DNA of 64,000 nucleotides from Melastoma dodecandrum. Taxonomy: Eukaryota; Streptophyta; Magnoliopsida; Myrtales; Melastomataceae. Made by a program: the position numbers and the translations under genes. This document shows positions 11,561 to 24,901 of the stretch, piece after piece. The stretch spans positions 1 through 64,000 of the forward strand of contig JARUPY010000405.1 of NCBI GenBank assembly GCA_029817715.1, given 5' to 3'. The notes under the pieces are model-generated. The model was not told the origin of the DNA. It worked only from the letters and a program-made list of their open reading frames with translations, and made no database searches. Within the stretch, counting starts at the first letter, position 1; each line of letters starts with the position of its first letter.

Positions 11561-14500
11561 TCACACTGCATCAGAGCCAAAATTGTTGGCCAAGAACTCA
11601 TCGAGTTTCCCCCAGTTAGGAATGTCACGTTCATTCAAGTCGCCAGTGGGCAAGGATCTTATGATTCCGAGGATATGTTGGGTATCACGGTGTAGTCTAG
11701 CCAGAAGGATTCAGAAACAAATGAATGAAACGATAATCAAATATTCTATATACTAGAGCAATGGGGCGAAAAAAATATATAAATGCACCAGAAAACAGAA
11801 AAACAGTTTTTCGTTTAACCTGCGTTTCACTTCAGGAGAGTTGCCTTCAGAACTTCTTAATGCATTTGTGAAAGCTTCGGTTATCTGTGAATGGAAAATA
11901 AAAACGACCTGCCTGCAGTAACAAGCAGAAGCATCAGGAAATATTATAGCATGAATAAAAAGTTTGCAATCCAAAATATACAGCCAGGATTAGTAAAATT
12001 ATTATATCTCAATAACACAGAAACGAGTAAAAACAACCAGGACCTCAAACCATTTTCCAAACACAACACTTACCTAAAAATTAGGTGGAAATCAGCCTCG
12101 TGTAAAGTCCGCATCAAGATGCGGACAAGAATGGTAACTTCCTGCAAAGCAAAAAAGAAGAATAAATATTGAATGTTAAAAGAGATCGGGTCAGTGTAAC
12201 CCAGGTTTTGAAAATGACTACTAATACAGGCTATCAAGTGCTACTGTCAGATTGTATTGAAAGGACAAAATTTCTTACCCCGATATAAGTTACCTTGCCT
12301 TTTTAAGTTACAGAAAGCAACACTCAATCATTTTTTCCGTTCCACACACATTGACAATGCATTTTGTCACTAATAATCAAACTCACTTTGGTAAGCAATC
12401 GAACGTATTCGCTTGGCTGTGTATCCGTCGCATCGACTTTGTTCAAATTTGAAAGTACATTTTGTACCCCCCGAAGATGAAACAATAGTCTTTCTCTCAT
12501 TATTTGAACCAGCTTTGAATATATTTCATCTCGGTGAACCTTACAATCCTGAAAGTAAGGACAACACAGCAATTTAAGAACCAGGTGGTCACAAAGGAAC
12601 ATGGTCATAGTTAATCTTGGCCTTTACACAGATAGTCCAAAAAAGCCATTTATAATCGAATAAATGAGTTGCTAGACAACGGGGTCTATACTTGTGATAC
12701 CGTCATCAAATCTGACAATGATTATTATATATTTATGTATATGTTTTCTCATATTGACAATATACATAAAAGTCAGACTACACATTAAAAGGTCTTGTCT
12801 TCCCTATATTGGCAATTAGTGTGCTCTTCAAGTTCTACTACAAGATAATTAAATAGAAAAGTTCAACCACAAAATGCAATTTAATAAAAAGAAGTATACA
12901 AAGATTACTGTTCACCTGAGCCACTCTATCAAACTCTAACTGTAACATGGCCTTCCGTGAATCAGGAACTTTCATCAAAAGGATGCACCTGATTTCTTCA
13001 TCCAATGATAAACGTTAGTAAACAAAAGACACAAGAAAAGCCCATGTTCATATCGCATTAATGTGACATGACACTCAAATGTGCATTATAGAAGAAACAC
13101 AATCTTATCCTCTTTTCCCATCATTTCACATTTAGCCAAATCATTAATCAATAATGAAAATTTACCGTAAGGTTCTACAAGTAGCAGCTACAAACAAAGA
13201 GTAATAGTCAATAGAAATGAAAGTAATGACTGATCCATAAAATGGAAAGAACAACGAGCCAATGAATTTACAAGACATGATGCAACAGAGATAGATCATC
13301 ACATGTAGCAATCAGTCAATGATCCCTACTCAGAGTAAGACAATTAACTAAGTCGATCACTCGATGAAGTCATGGACATTTCATAATGTACAGGCCAAGT
13401 AGCTTTTCCTCACCAGGAATCATGGCATGTATGAAGCTAATGACTTGACTAGTAAGGGCCAGGTGTTTAGAAGTTATCGACTTCAACCCAGAAACCTGAA
13501 AAACCAGCATTAACAACACAATGAGAACAACTCCCGAGTAACAGGCTGGTGCTTCATATTTTACACAAGATATCAGACATGGAGGCAATCATTCCGTAGT
13601 ACCAAGACACTTTGAAGGCATATCCAAAATGGAGGCAAAGAAGAGTATGCTTATTTATTATGATACATGAGGACCGAAAGCAGTTGGACATTATCGAGCT
13701 GTAATGCTAACTTCGATATAATTGATTGGTGAGCCCAACTTTCTGTATTCAACTGTCAAATTCAAAAAGTTCCTCCACATATTTTCTGACTTTAAGCCTG
13801 AGTCATCAGTCTGAATAAACGAAACAAGAAAACATACGAAAGCTTGGCAAACCTGACATGCAAGTTCCCAAATATTTTTAGAAACTAACAAGTATACTGC
13901 AAACAACTTATTACACTTGATGGAACTTCAATGTTATACCTGCATAGCCTGAGCACCCAGAACAAGCTGACATGATCTCGAGTTAAAGTACTTTAAAATT
14001 TCAACAACGCGGAGAACAACTTCCGAAGACAGTGCCGGCAAAAAGTTATACACGTCAACGTACTCGGACAACATTTTTATCAGTATTATGCCACTGCACG
14101 ATAAGGAAAAAAAAAACATGATCAGGAACATTTATTCTTGCAAGAACATCAACACAGAGTTGCTTGGAAATCAACATTTAGAGATAAAATAAGGGACAAC
14201 AATGGGCATCATCCCCTGTGCACAGAGCAGCTGATTGCGAATACGAGCACAGAAAACAATGAATGCAGCCTTTTCCTGAAAATATATGCAATGAGAATAT
14301 TTCACACATCAAACTCTAATCCATGAGTTAGAAGAGCAACTATGCCAGTCGAACCATAAGCAGGGCTCAAATATCCAAAATAATTAACAACAGTGATGAT
14401 GGCGATGAATCGGTGAAGAACACTAACCAGTTTACCATGTGGTAATTAAGGCCTTTATAAAGGAGGGTTTGGGAACCAGATTTCCCACGTTCTCGCTCCT

Positions 14501-17500
14501 TATTGTTGTTACTGTTTTGAAGAGAATCCCCTTTGGGTTCTACAACTGTATTAGACAAAGGAGAAGGTCGTTGACCACCACTTGCAACAGCTGCATCACC
14601 AGGCTGGTGAATTGGGCTTGAAGATGGTTGTCCATCTATCCTTTTGTCAAGTTCATCATTCTCATTAACTGCACTGGAATCTGTAGACGCCACAGTCTCA
14701 TTGTCAAACGAGTCAGCTTGTATTAGCCTACGCACTACTGCCTGGAATTCATCTGGTACATCAACTTCAGCCCATCTCTCTTGGTCAAGTACCGCCCTGA
14801 TCTTCGCCATCTGGACCAATCAAGAAATGCAATCTCTCAAGACCTTGACGTGACAATGGCTAGAGTTACGGTGAAGTGCATATAGATAAGTACTAACACG
14901 AGATTCATGCTGGAAATCAACATAGGATTTCGCCTGTGACTGTAGGGTGCCTCGGATGCTATATCCCAACCTTCCACCAATCTGTAAATGTCCATGAAAA
15001 TATGTAGCATAAAAATACAAAACATCTTTCGTCATTTTTTTCAGTACATCCTTTTTTTTTGGAAGATTCAGAGTTAATCAATCATCTATTAGGGACAATT
15101 CAAAGAAAGAGAGATGAAAAGTAACCTTCTCTGTAGCAGCTATAAACTCTTGAGTGATATCATACATGCTCAAGAACTCCTGCAACCTCAATTTGGGATG
15201 AAGAAGTGCACGCACTCCTAAAAGCTTTGCCCATCTTCCATGAGCAACATCACATGCAGCAAATACAGCTTCTGCATTTTCACGCAATACATCGGCTCTG
15301 TCCACAAACAGAAGTATCAGACATTACCATCAGTTAATTGGTAGAGGAAAGGCGATCATAGTGTTATAAAATGCAAAGGAAAAGAATACAAAGATGTGAC
15401 AGCAGAATTCTGATGAAAGGAGAACCGCATAAACTACACTCCTTAGCCAAAAATCTCAATTTCCCTTTTTACCGTCCCACATAAAAGGACTGCACCTTGG
15501 TCAAGGATAAAAGGCTGGCGGAGAAGATATATTTGACTTGAACAAGTATAAGATCAAATGTCACATCTGGTTCAGCAAAATGTCTAGGAGTGCAGTCAAC
15601 AACAACAAGTTATGAATACCTGAAGTTTTTAGAGATTACAGCAAGACTGCTGATGTCGTTAGTCCTCCCCGGAAATGAAGGAAGTCGAGCTACAACATTT
15701 TTTTCTGCTAAGGCCTTGGAGCCAGCCTGACCATCAGAATCCAACCCAGAAATTGCGGCAGCTTCACCTAGAGCTATTGCTGCGGCAACAGAGTTAGCAG
15801 CATAATAATCATCGAGATTGCACATTATCCATTCAATGGCCTTCTTGACTTCAGCAGCCTGAATTAAATGTACCTGCAATCACTAAAAGAAACAAAATCA
15901 CATTCACAGTACTTATGATAACCTCAATGTTTGCATGGGTTAAAGGTGAAATTTCACTAACCATATTCCAGAAAGGATGCAAGAAAAGGCACCTTTAAAG
16001 GTACGATTAATGCCTAACGCATGTGTGTTAAAAATATAGACATGAAAAGGTAAAGAATAACCTTATATGAAAAAGACCAAAAAAAGAAGTAAAGAATAAC
16101 CTTGTTTTCCCAAGGCAGATGCAAATTTTTTGTTGATCGTTTAGTGATTCATCGCAAGCAGAATGTAGTATATATAAATAACAATGCATCTTTTTTGCTG
16201 AATTGGCTATTCCACATGCACAAATGGCTTGCTTCAAGCAAAACATGAAACATAATCAGATAACAGCCCATGTTGTTGATGACATTGTTTAATGAGCATA
16301 AACAAAAACATAAAATATATTCAAAGCCTAACAGTACCCGAACGATCCCAAATATAGCATATAGCAGTTCAACAAAGGATTCAGATGTCAGGCTCCTTAG
16401 CTTGCCAGCAAGAGATGAAGCTCCACCTAAGTCAGCAAGGAATGGCTTATTGGAAGGAAATGAAGGCAAAGAATGATAAATTTTAATTGACAAAGTTGAC
16501 AATAAAGGAATCAGTTCAATTATTACTCGACATTGACCCATTATAGATCAGCCAGTCAATCAGGGGCTTACTTGCGGAACAGGGGAGGATGATCCTAGAC
16601 CTCACACTTGCAAATACATTTCAAAATGATGTTCAAGACTAGTACCCATAACCCAGGCCAATAAAGGAACATTTTCGCCATTAGACAAGAAGGCAAGCAA
16701 TTGACACTGTTTATTAGCTTTAAAGCCAGAAGAATCCAAAAAGTTCTCAGCAGAATGATCAATTTGCATATGTTTATATCTATTATGGGAAAAGATATTC
16801 TGATTTTATTATATTTTCTGCTTTACTGTCTTATGAGAAGACATCAAACAGTAATTCTGGAAATTCAAGGCTTTGGCAGCATAATTTCCTATGTCGTGCC
16901 TAGTCTAGAAAGGCAAACAAATGCTTAATAAATAAGTCAGAAACAGAAAATAGAGGAACAAATGCTCATACAGATGACATTTGAATTACAAGGGATGGAT
17001 GATGCAGTTGAGGAAAACTAGCCACGTGATTCTCAATGATGGAACAACTATTGGACCTCATGTCCTTTACTGCTTTACTATTGGCCGAAATACTAACAGC
17101 ATAATTTCTCAAAGATGAAACAGATTTGGGCCTTATGTCATGAATTACTTCATAGACAGCTGCTACTTTCGTGATTAATTGATACACCATAACTCACCTT
17201 CTCCGTCCGCTGTCTTATCAGCCTCAGAAAAGTTTGCTCCCGCATGTCTGGCTACCAGTATTGGAAGCAGATCAGCCACAGTATTCTTAATGGCCGTTTT
17301 CATATCCGCTGTAAGCATGTCCCGGTAAACTCTTAAAACAGATGGAAGGTTGGCCTGGAATAAAAAACAATCATTACCTACAGATCCAAGCCTCTCCCCT
17401 TACTAAAAGGAAAAAAGTTATTTTAGCATATAAATAAGAACCACATAGGAAAGGTAATCCAAATTAATGTTTTTCAAGCAGCGTGGTATATCATTATTTC

Positions 17501-20500
17501 AACTAGAGAAAGATTATTTGTTTCCTTGCAGTATATATTTAAGAATCCAAAGACAGTTATTTCATCCCTTTTCATCTATTCCACTTGTTGGCTTGCAATG
17601 TATCACCTCATAGATATGTAGAAATAACGGAATAGAGAGACTGCAGAAACTAATATCTAAGTTTATGAACCTATACCCAATATCAGAATACAAATCACTC
17701 GATGCTACTGAGCCATTAGTAAAAAATTACATTGTATTCAGTGACGTAAGACTTCAATGCAGATGAGAAAAATAATTCACTTACAGTTCGGAGCAATCCA
17801 ACTACAATCGGGAGAAGATGATCCCGCAAACTTGATGTTTCTTCATTATCCAATTTAACCTGTAAGAGTAGGATAAAATTTTAGAAAATAGAGGAGAGGC
17901 ATTTGCAGGGATCTTTTATGGTCCTTGCAAAAGCAGAAACTAGAAAGTTACTAGAAACAAGGATTTTTGTAACAAATATAGCAGGAGTTTAAGAAGCAGG
18001 AGCCATAAGTGAAAGCATGTACTTCTTTTTCAAACCCGTTCATAGAAATGGAAGCCTTTGCTTTTGCTCTTGACAAAATGATAATGTCTAAATCTCCAAC
18101 GTTATGGACAGAAGCTCGCATGAATTCTGCTGAAAGAATGCTACAAAATGAAGAGATCAATTCAGTGGAAATGAATTACACGAGTTAATTCAGAAAGCAA
18201 TATCTCTAGAGAGCAGAACGTCAATAGATGAATAAATAAATAACCATAAATGTTTAACCACTGTTGGATCCATCATGTTTTATGGGCCTTTCTACAAATT
18301 TCGGACCTAGAAAATTCCATGAACTTGCAAGACGAAGAGACTCGTAATGGACGTAACCATTCAAAAATTAATCTTATTCTGGGTTATATAGGTAAAAGAA
18401 AGTACACCATTGTCAGCAAGAGACAAGATGATAACCATAGGCATTTATACTACAATTAGGAAAACGTTGTGGCCTTTTTTTTCTGTTTGGGCTGAGCCAT
18501 ACACAGCTATAATGAGCTCGGATTGTATACCAACATAGCAATTAGTAAATTACAAGATATTGTCTGCTGAAAATAAATCATAAAGAAAGAAAATATAGGG
18601 GTGAGGATACAGACTTGTTTATAGACTCTAATGAAGCAGCTACATGATCTCGAAGATGACGGAAGCAGTGTAAACCTGCAAGTTCGTCTCCTTCCTGGTA
18701 AAACATTTGGGTGCAAAGATAAACATTAGTTGTCTTGACATGAAGCATATCTCGGTTCATGTTTTTCCTGTCATAAGCGACAGCTTTACATGAAACTACT
18801 AACGGGTCTCCAATCACATTCTTCAGAAAAGTAAGCAGAAGATCATTCAAGTGAGAATTAGAGAAAAAGCCCAAGTAACTCCAGACACAATCTTTGCCAA
18901 AAACCCTAAACCCCTAACAAAAATTATAGACACGTACAAACCCGAGTTTATTTAATCGGGCAACAAAAGCTGCAGCCATCACAGATACCAAAAAGGAAGT
19001 TTATATGAATGCAGAAAGGCAGAATAACTGTGACCAACATGATTACTGCAAAGATTACAGTGTTGGACATTCAAATCTCTAACATAGGCAAACGTGGGTT
19101 AATATACTCTGCCTATGCTGACTCAAACGGTTAACTTCCTACAAGGTGCCCATCGTGGTAAACTCTTTCTAAAGTCCAGTTTCCAACCAAGCATTCTGTT
19201 CCTGGCTTTTAGCACAACAGTATAAACTAATAGAATACATGTTTTGGCTTGCATGGTATCTTCTATTCTCACGGCAGAGTAAACAAATCAAACCTATGAT
19301 CACCAATTTGTCACTGCAGTTTAATACAAGAACATTACACATACCAGCAAATGCCGCAAATCATCGATTATGTCCAAAGCACCTGCACAGTCTGCAGATG
19401 CGACAAGCTGCGAGAACAGAACCAGAACAAGAATATCAATCATTATTGGATTGATCTCCCAACATTTTCAGAATCTCGTAATCTTGTAGAGTGATTCCGA
19501 CCAAAATATTATCAACAAGGAAAAACTAACAACCAAAGAACAAGCTCAATCATCTTCGAACAACTTCCCCACGCTTATCAATCACATAGATAAAACCAAA
19601 CTCCGCATATCCCTACGCCCAAATGGTGGTTTACGAGACTCTAAAACTACAAGAATAATTCTGAAAATGGAGAAAGCATGTCCTAAAGCATCTGTTGATC
19701 ACAACCAATCCAATGCCTACAGACTATCATGCTAAAGCCCTCGAAACTCTAGGAAATGATTCCCAGCACTTAACAACCACCTCAAGACTAAAGATCAGCA
19801 CTTTAAAACAAGCCATTATTATCCACATTAAGAATCATCACGGAACCCAAAGATTTTACCAATTTGAGTGCAGAAACCGCCTGATTGACAGTCAATATCA
19901 ATCTCAATGTCCCCTGAAGACCAACCAACCTCATTCTCCGCTTGCTCAACTCCTTCACGGTCTCGGCCCCGCCTACAACCTCCCTCTCCAAACCCTTAAC
20001 CCTATCCCTCAAAACCCTAACCTCGACCGATCCTTCCTCAATCCTCTTGCTCAACTCTTCCAGATTCAATTGAGCCTCGAAGAAGCTCTCCATCCGGAAC
20101 CCAATCTCCCTAACCAACTCCCCCTCGACGACATCCAGGTAACCCCCGAGCCGCTCCTGGATGGCCTCCTTCTCCGCAACGGTGAAGCTACCATACTCCG
20201 GACACGCTGACCGGAACGTGGCTCCATCCTCGAGTGAGAAGTCAGGGCGGAAGAAGAATGCAGGGACGGCCCTAAGGGCGGCCGCGAGGGGGTCACTGAC
20301 GCTCGATCGGGGGACGCCGTCGTCTTTGTCACAGCGGAGATGGGCGGGGTTGCCATCGGAGAGGGAATGGGATCGGATGTCAGAGAAGCGGAGGAGGAGG
20401 GGGAGGAGGGAGGAGAGGTAAGTGGAGAAGTGGGCGGAGGTGACGTCGGAAGGGAATGAGGGGAGAGGGGTGAATTCGGGAAGGGAGATGGAGGTGGAAG

Positions 20501-20612
20501 AGGAGAACCACCCGACCCACGATGGGTCGACGGAGGAGGAACGCGGGGAGGATGTCGAGGACGGGGATTTTGTGAAGGATGGGGAGGAGTAGGTGCGGGA
20601 ACACGAGTCCAT
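11561..20612 (-). CDS. VPS54: VPS54, GARP tethering complex subunit
   Basis: VPS54 belongs to the GARP complex (VPS51-54), which tethers endosome-derived vesicles at the trans-Golgi. Eighteen exons: 19860-20612, 19345-19407, 18615-18694, 18023-18140, 17785-17859, 17198-17354, 16338-16426, 15620-15873, 15126-15297, 14898-14981, 14428-14810, 13940-14093, 13414-13495, 12916-12995, 12387-12548, 12074-12141, 11820-11912 and 11561-11696. They sum to 3003 nt, or 1000 residues, close to the Arabidopsis protein. Recognisable blocks include GDELAGLHCFRHLRDHV (about residue 275), ADVLRENAEAVFAACDV (about 531), GRLGYSIRGTLQSQAK (about 590), SGLKSITSKHLAL (about 796), HRDEIYSKLVQIMRERLL (about 852) and IPNWGKLDEF near the end. 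Residues 640-735, encoded by exon 11, are Ser/Asn-rich. I chose MDSC at 20612 by homology; the frame stays open to an upstream ATG at 20768. No frame breaks were seen. Confidence 0.93.
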
Positions 20613-21551
20613 CGTGCGTCGGCGGCGATGGCAGGGGCGGAGGACGGGGTTTAACGGGGGACGGCGGAGGCGGTGGTCATGCGGCGGCGGTGACGGATCT
20701 GGAGGGAAAAAGTGGTGGCGGGTCGGAGTAGATCCGGAGGGGAAGGAAGTGGAAGATGACAAAAACAATAAAATTCGTTAAAAATAATATAAAATAAGTT
20801 TACTTTATAAAAATTAAAATATATAAAATAAAATAAAATTTATCCATTGATTTAAGATTTACTGTTATGAATTTTCCTAAGTTTTATCAGGATTGAATCG
20901 TTGGGTTGGTCTGATGACTTTGGTGGGATCATGATCGCACGCACCTAACCCGACGAGAACGAGCGCGACTAGATCGATCGATTTCCGAAGCATCTCGCTG
21001 GAACAAGAACAGGGAAATGAGCCTTCTGCGTGAGGTTGTTTCTTTCTAGTACGCCTTTCCAATATGCAGACTAGACTATGTTTCGGGTTATGAGCCTCGG
21101 AGAATGTCCGCTCGACGAGCTGGAAGTGGTTGATCGATCTCGTTGAGGACAGGGAGAGCCAGATTGGTCAGGACGACGGAGACTGATGGTTTCTTGTCGT
21201 TCGTGACGTGAAGTGCATCCGAAGCAGAAGTTCAACTCAGAGAAATGAGTCGCCCGGCTGCGAAGACAGATCTCGGACGAGAGGATTCGCTGTCACCGAC
21301 GTACCTAGGGGCCATGCGTAGGGACAGATGACGGCCATATTCGGTTTTTTGGCGAAATTGGACAACTAACACTTCTTGACGGTGGAAAAGCCAAGAACGC
21401 TCATTTTACGGCTGTCAACTCTCTGCCGTCCTCGTAAACATTCGTCTCCTTCGCCTCTCTTTTCTCGCCAGTGATTGAACCTGCCTAGTTGAAGTCGCAA
21501 ACCTTCATTGCCCACAATCGTGTCGTCGAAGAGTTATCGTCCTTCGATCTC
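20613..21551. promoter_or_regulatory. Shared divergent promoter region of VPS54 and the DHHA2 gene
   Basis: This 939-bp gap separates two start codons that point away from each other, so both promoters must lie here. The left 170 bp is GC-rich and continues the open frame of VPS54 exon 1; 20780-20880 is very AT-rich. A 61-codon minus ORF at 20877-21062 has a hydrophobic stretch but no recognised family. No unambiguous TATA box was assigned. Confidence 0.5.
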
Positions 21552-24222
21552 ATGAGTTCCCCAAGAGCAGCAGTTCGAGCTCAGCAGGTGATACTAACAC
21601 CTCTGCTCTTCAGGCAACAACCTGCCTTTTCACGTGTTTCTTCCATGCGTTTTTCAGGAGCCATATGTTCGAACACGGGAAAACCCTTTCTTCAACGGTC
21701 TGCTGAGAGGGGACGCAGGGTCAAGCAACCAGGGGTTATCTTCCGAGCAGCTGAAAAATGCAGAGGGTCCTGACCTGCCCCGGTCGATATCGGACATAAG
21801 GGACTCCGGGAGGACAAAGTTCGGATGGGGCGCTCCCGAGCGAACCAACGATTCTCCTGGAGAAGATTCGAGCTCCGACTTTGTTTTCGAGCCACCACAA
21901 CGGTCTTCCTCGGCACGTTGGTCAAAGAATCCCAAGCCTGCCCCGTTTTCGTTCCCAACAACAAATCAATCCGATCTAAATTCAGAATTGCTCGATTTAG
22001 CAGCAGAGGAAGAAGAAGAAGAACAACAGATCGAGTCACCGCGTGTCGTCATACCCAGGCCATCAATCACGAGGTCGTTCATGGTGAGTCAGACAAGCCC
22101 GTACATGCCAGAGATACCACTGTCCATGTGTGCAGCATCATTCTATCTCAGCAAACCTCCTATTGCGGAAATTGCGGAGTCATGCGCAAGCATGAAGAAG
22201 CTCAACTTGTACCTGAAGAAAAGGAGGGACGACGTAAGCGCTGGCATCCCAGGAAAGTTCCTTCACGTCGTGATGAGCCAAGGCATGTTCGGTAAGTCTC
22301 TCCCCATGAACGCCTTCTTTGCTTAACCATCTATCAACAGGTGCCTGACGACAGATCACGCCTTTGTTTCAGACGTTGGGTCGTTCGCCTTGACGATCCT
22401 GTATGCTTATTATCTACACGAGACTGGTCGTGATGACGAGTACTGCACGGTGCCCGTCATCAATATGAAAAGGGCGGAGCTAAACTCTCATGGTGCCATC
22501 AAATGGTTGATTAGTTCGTGTCAGATTGATGAGGAGTCTCTAATCTTCGTAGACGAGGTAACAAGAACACAACTCATTGCGATCCCCCACATTCGACAGC
22601 GTCCTGTAACGATTCTCAGAAACTCTCGTGCAGATCGACTTATCATACTACGATCTATTTGGGTCTCTCAAACTCGTACTTCTAAGCAGCCAGAGTATGC
22701 CAGCCAAGCAAGAGGTAAACTATACTGATGCTCGTCACCATCTTATTCTTCTGGTGTTTCGGCTAATGACTCCCGATTTCATCTCTGCAGCATCTGAAAG
22801 ACGCTGTCATCGAAGTCATGTACTGCCGAAAGGTAACAGAATGCATACCTCCTCACAACCCATGAGACTGACAACCTACTCTTGACAAGTGACCATTATG
22901 TGCAGGGTGATTCAGAATATCCCTTTGCGAATAATGTAACCTCAGCAGAGGTAATAAGGCGAAACCTCGATTCACATCATCATAAGGCTCAACAGAACTA
23001 ACAATTACTTTCACAGGACTCTTCTTGCTGCTCACTCCTAGCTGAGAAGTTCGCTGCGACTTATCCAGAAATACTAGGCGGGCCAGGATTCAGCCAACTT
23101 CTGGTACGTGAAAATCTCCAAAAGTTGTGATCTCGAACAAGTCGACTGAAAATTAATGGCCTTAAACTGCAGCTATCAGGCATCTTGCTGGACACCGAAA
23201 ACCTTTCGCATCCTCAATGTACGCTGAAAGATAAATATATGGCTTCGCTGCTGATAAAAGGCGCCGGTCGCTTTGGGATGGACGGCCTTTACCAGATACG
23301 TAAGATCAACATCCTCTTTCCCGAAAGGCACAATGGTTTTCTTACCCCCCCCCCCCCCCCCCCCAAATAAGTTGAACTAGTAGTCATCCTGTTTCAGTAC
23401 AATACAAGATGCACGACATATCGGATCTCAGGGTCGCTGATATCCTACAGAAGGACTTCAAGAAATGGACTATCGTTGGTAACTGCATTTTCCTTATTCC
23501 GCCACAACTGCACGTGCAGAACAAAACTAGCATTACTACCGTGTCGCAGGTCCGGAAGCTGTAAGTTCTCGCTCGATGACGTCCCATGTAGGAACGAGTT
23601 CAGTTGGAATCCCGCTCAGCCAGCTATTATCTCCCAACAGCAGGCGGATCAAAGAAATAAAACGCTTCCAACGTAAGTTGACCAAATGATTACCTCGACA
23701 GTCCGCTCTTGGTATCTGATGTTCCTTCAAAGTTCCTGAAAATGCTCGCCTGCAAACTATCAGAAATCGAGAAGCTCCGGCTACTGGTTATTGTTTCTGG
23801 GTACTACGACGCAGAAAGGAACTTCAAGGTTTGAAACAATTCTCTCGTCCTGCCATGACTTAAGGAAAAAATCGACACTTTGCTCCCTCAAAACTACAAG
23901 GACTGATGCATTTTGTGTTTTACGTTGTTCAGAGGGAACTTCTGGTCTCAGCTGAGTCGACTGAGTTCTTGATGAACATCCTCCAGTTCTTCAATGACAA
24001 CTCCTCCCAACTGCCCTTGAGGATTCTACCACAACCAGGTCTATCGTTCTTTGCGTCTCGAATACATGCAATCGATGAAATAAGACAAACTGTGATTACG
24101 CAGGCCTCAAAGAAGAGATGCAAGCATTCGAGATCGACAAGTTCACATCAAGGAAGAATGTGGAAAGGCTGCTAGAGGAGTTCTGCAACCGAACAAAAGG
24201 CACACCGGACATGAGCTCATAA
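21552..24222 (+). CDS. DHHA2-domain, PRUNE/exopolyphosphatase-like protein with degenerate DHH motifs
   Basis: Thirteen exons: 21552-21587, 21658-22291, 22373-22557, 22634-22714, 22791-22832, 22906-22950, 23017-23103, 23173-23299, 23398-23478, 23550-23672, 23764-23828, 23933-24038 and 24104-24222. They total 1731 nt, or 576 residues. Residues 1-190 are polar and low-complexity with an EEEEEE run. From about 193 the protein follows the PRUNE/DHH phosphoesterase layout: FLHVVMSQGMFDVGSFALT (motif I region), LIFVDEIDLSYYDLFG (motif II region), LVLLSSQSMPAKQE where DHH is expected, and LSGILLDTENL (Asp377). A DHHA2-like C-terminal part follows, including LRLLVIVSGYYDAERNFKRE and a tail FEIDKFTSRKNVERLLEEF. 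The first Asp, the VDE Asp and Asp377 remain, but the second Asp of DxD and the DHH histidines are absent, so catalysis is doubtful. Exon 11 starts at 23764; the acceptor at 23729 would shift the frame. Confidence 0.83.
23345..23364. repeat. Run of 20 cytosines in intron 8 of the DHHA2 gene
   Basis: Twenty consecutive C residues lie 33 bases upstream of the exon 9 acceptor. Such tracts are rare in plant introns, which are normally T-rich. Its exact length may be unstable or miscounted in sequencing. Confidence 0.9.
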
Positions 24223-24901
24223 AATGCAGACCCCCTGAATCAGAAAGTTTACGAGTCTGAGCGCGCCAGGTTCAGAAAGAACACAGAAGCCTCACCCGCG
24301 AAAGAACACCGAACTGAATCCCATAATATTTCATTCATTATATGACATATCAAAGCTGCAACTTCTTTATACCTGTAATTCACAACTTCGATTCCTTTAA
24401 CTTTTCTTGGATGATCTTCCTGGCTACATGTGCATTTACGCCGAGATATTGATCCATGGGAAACAGAAAGTGTCACAATCTGATAAGACGCGATGCAAAA
24501 CGACCAGGGGAATTCAAGATATTGACACACCATCCCAGAAAGGAGAACAGTCATGCGGCCCACGCCAGAAAACAAGCACGAAAGCAAAGCGAGATACACT
24601 GACCGTAACACAAACCATGGTCATTACTACTCTTGGGGCCGCACCAGAAGCGAGAAGGCTGACCATTTGGGTTGTAGCAAACGTCCCTTGTGTGTGTCTG
24701 TGCGAGTGGCTCCAGAGATCTTTGTCCCTGGTTTTGGTGTGCACGGCAGAATTGGGATTGACAAAATCCGGAGAAACGTTGTACAGTTGTGGTAGTACTT
24801 TTCAAATGTTTAAGCACATTAATCACATATCATTCATGTATTGCAGATTTTTAGGCCCATATCGAAATATCTATGTGACGCTAGACTAGTTGGGACCAAG
24901 C
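24223..24901. other. Convergent 3' regions of the DHHA2 and TDM1-like genes
   Basis: Two stop codons face each other across 679 bp, so both 3' untranslated regions and both poly(A) sites must lie here. ORFs of 76-160 codons overlap on several frames of both strands (24407-24889) and look like chance. Confidence 0.55.

Noticed and set aside
12988..13414. Alternative VPS54 exon 13/14 junction using later donor and acceptor sites
   Set aside because: It keeps the frame but inserts extra residues; the chosen junction gives IPEIRCILLMKVPD, matching relatives.
20066..20604. Several long ORFs in other frames over VPS54 exon 1
   Set aside because: The region is GC-rich coding DNA on the minus strand in one frame that matches VPS54; the other frames are open only because stops are rare in such sequence.
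23729..23763. Earlier acceptor for exon 11 of the DHHA2 gene
   Set aside because: Its use shifts the frame to a stop; the acceptor at 23761-23763 gives the family sequence in frame.
24407..24889. 160-codon plus-strand ORF between two convergent genes
   Set aside because: Low-complexity content, several overlapping frames on both strands, and no recognisable domain.
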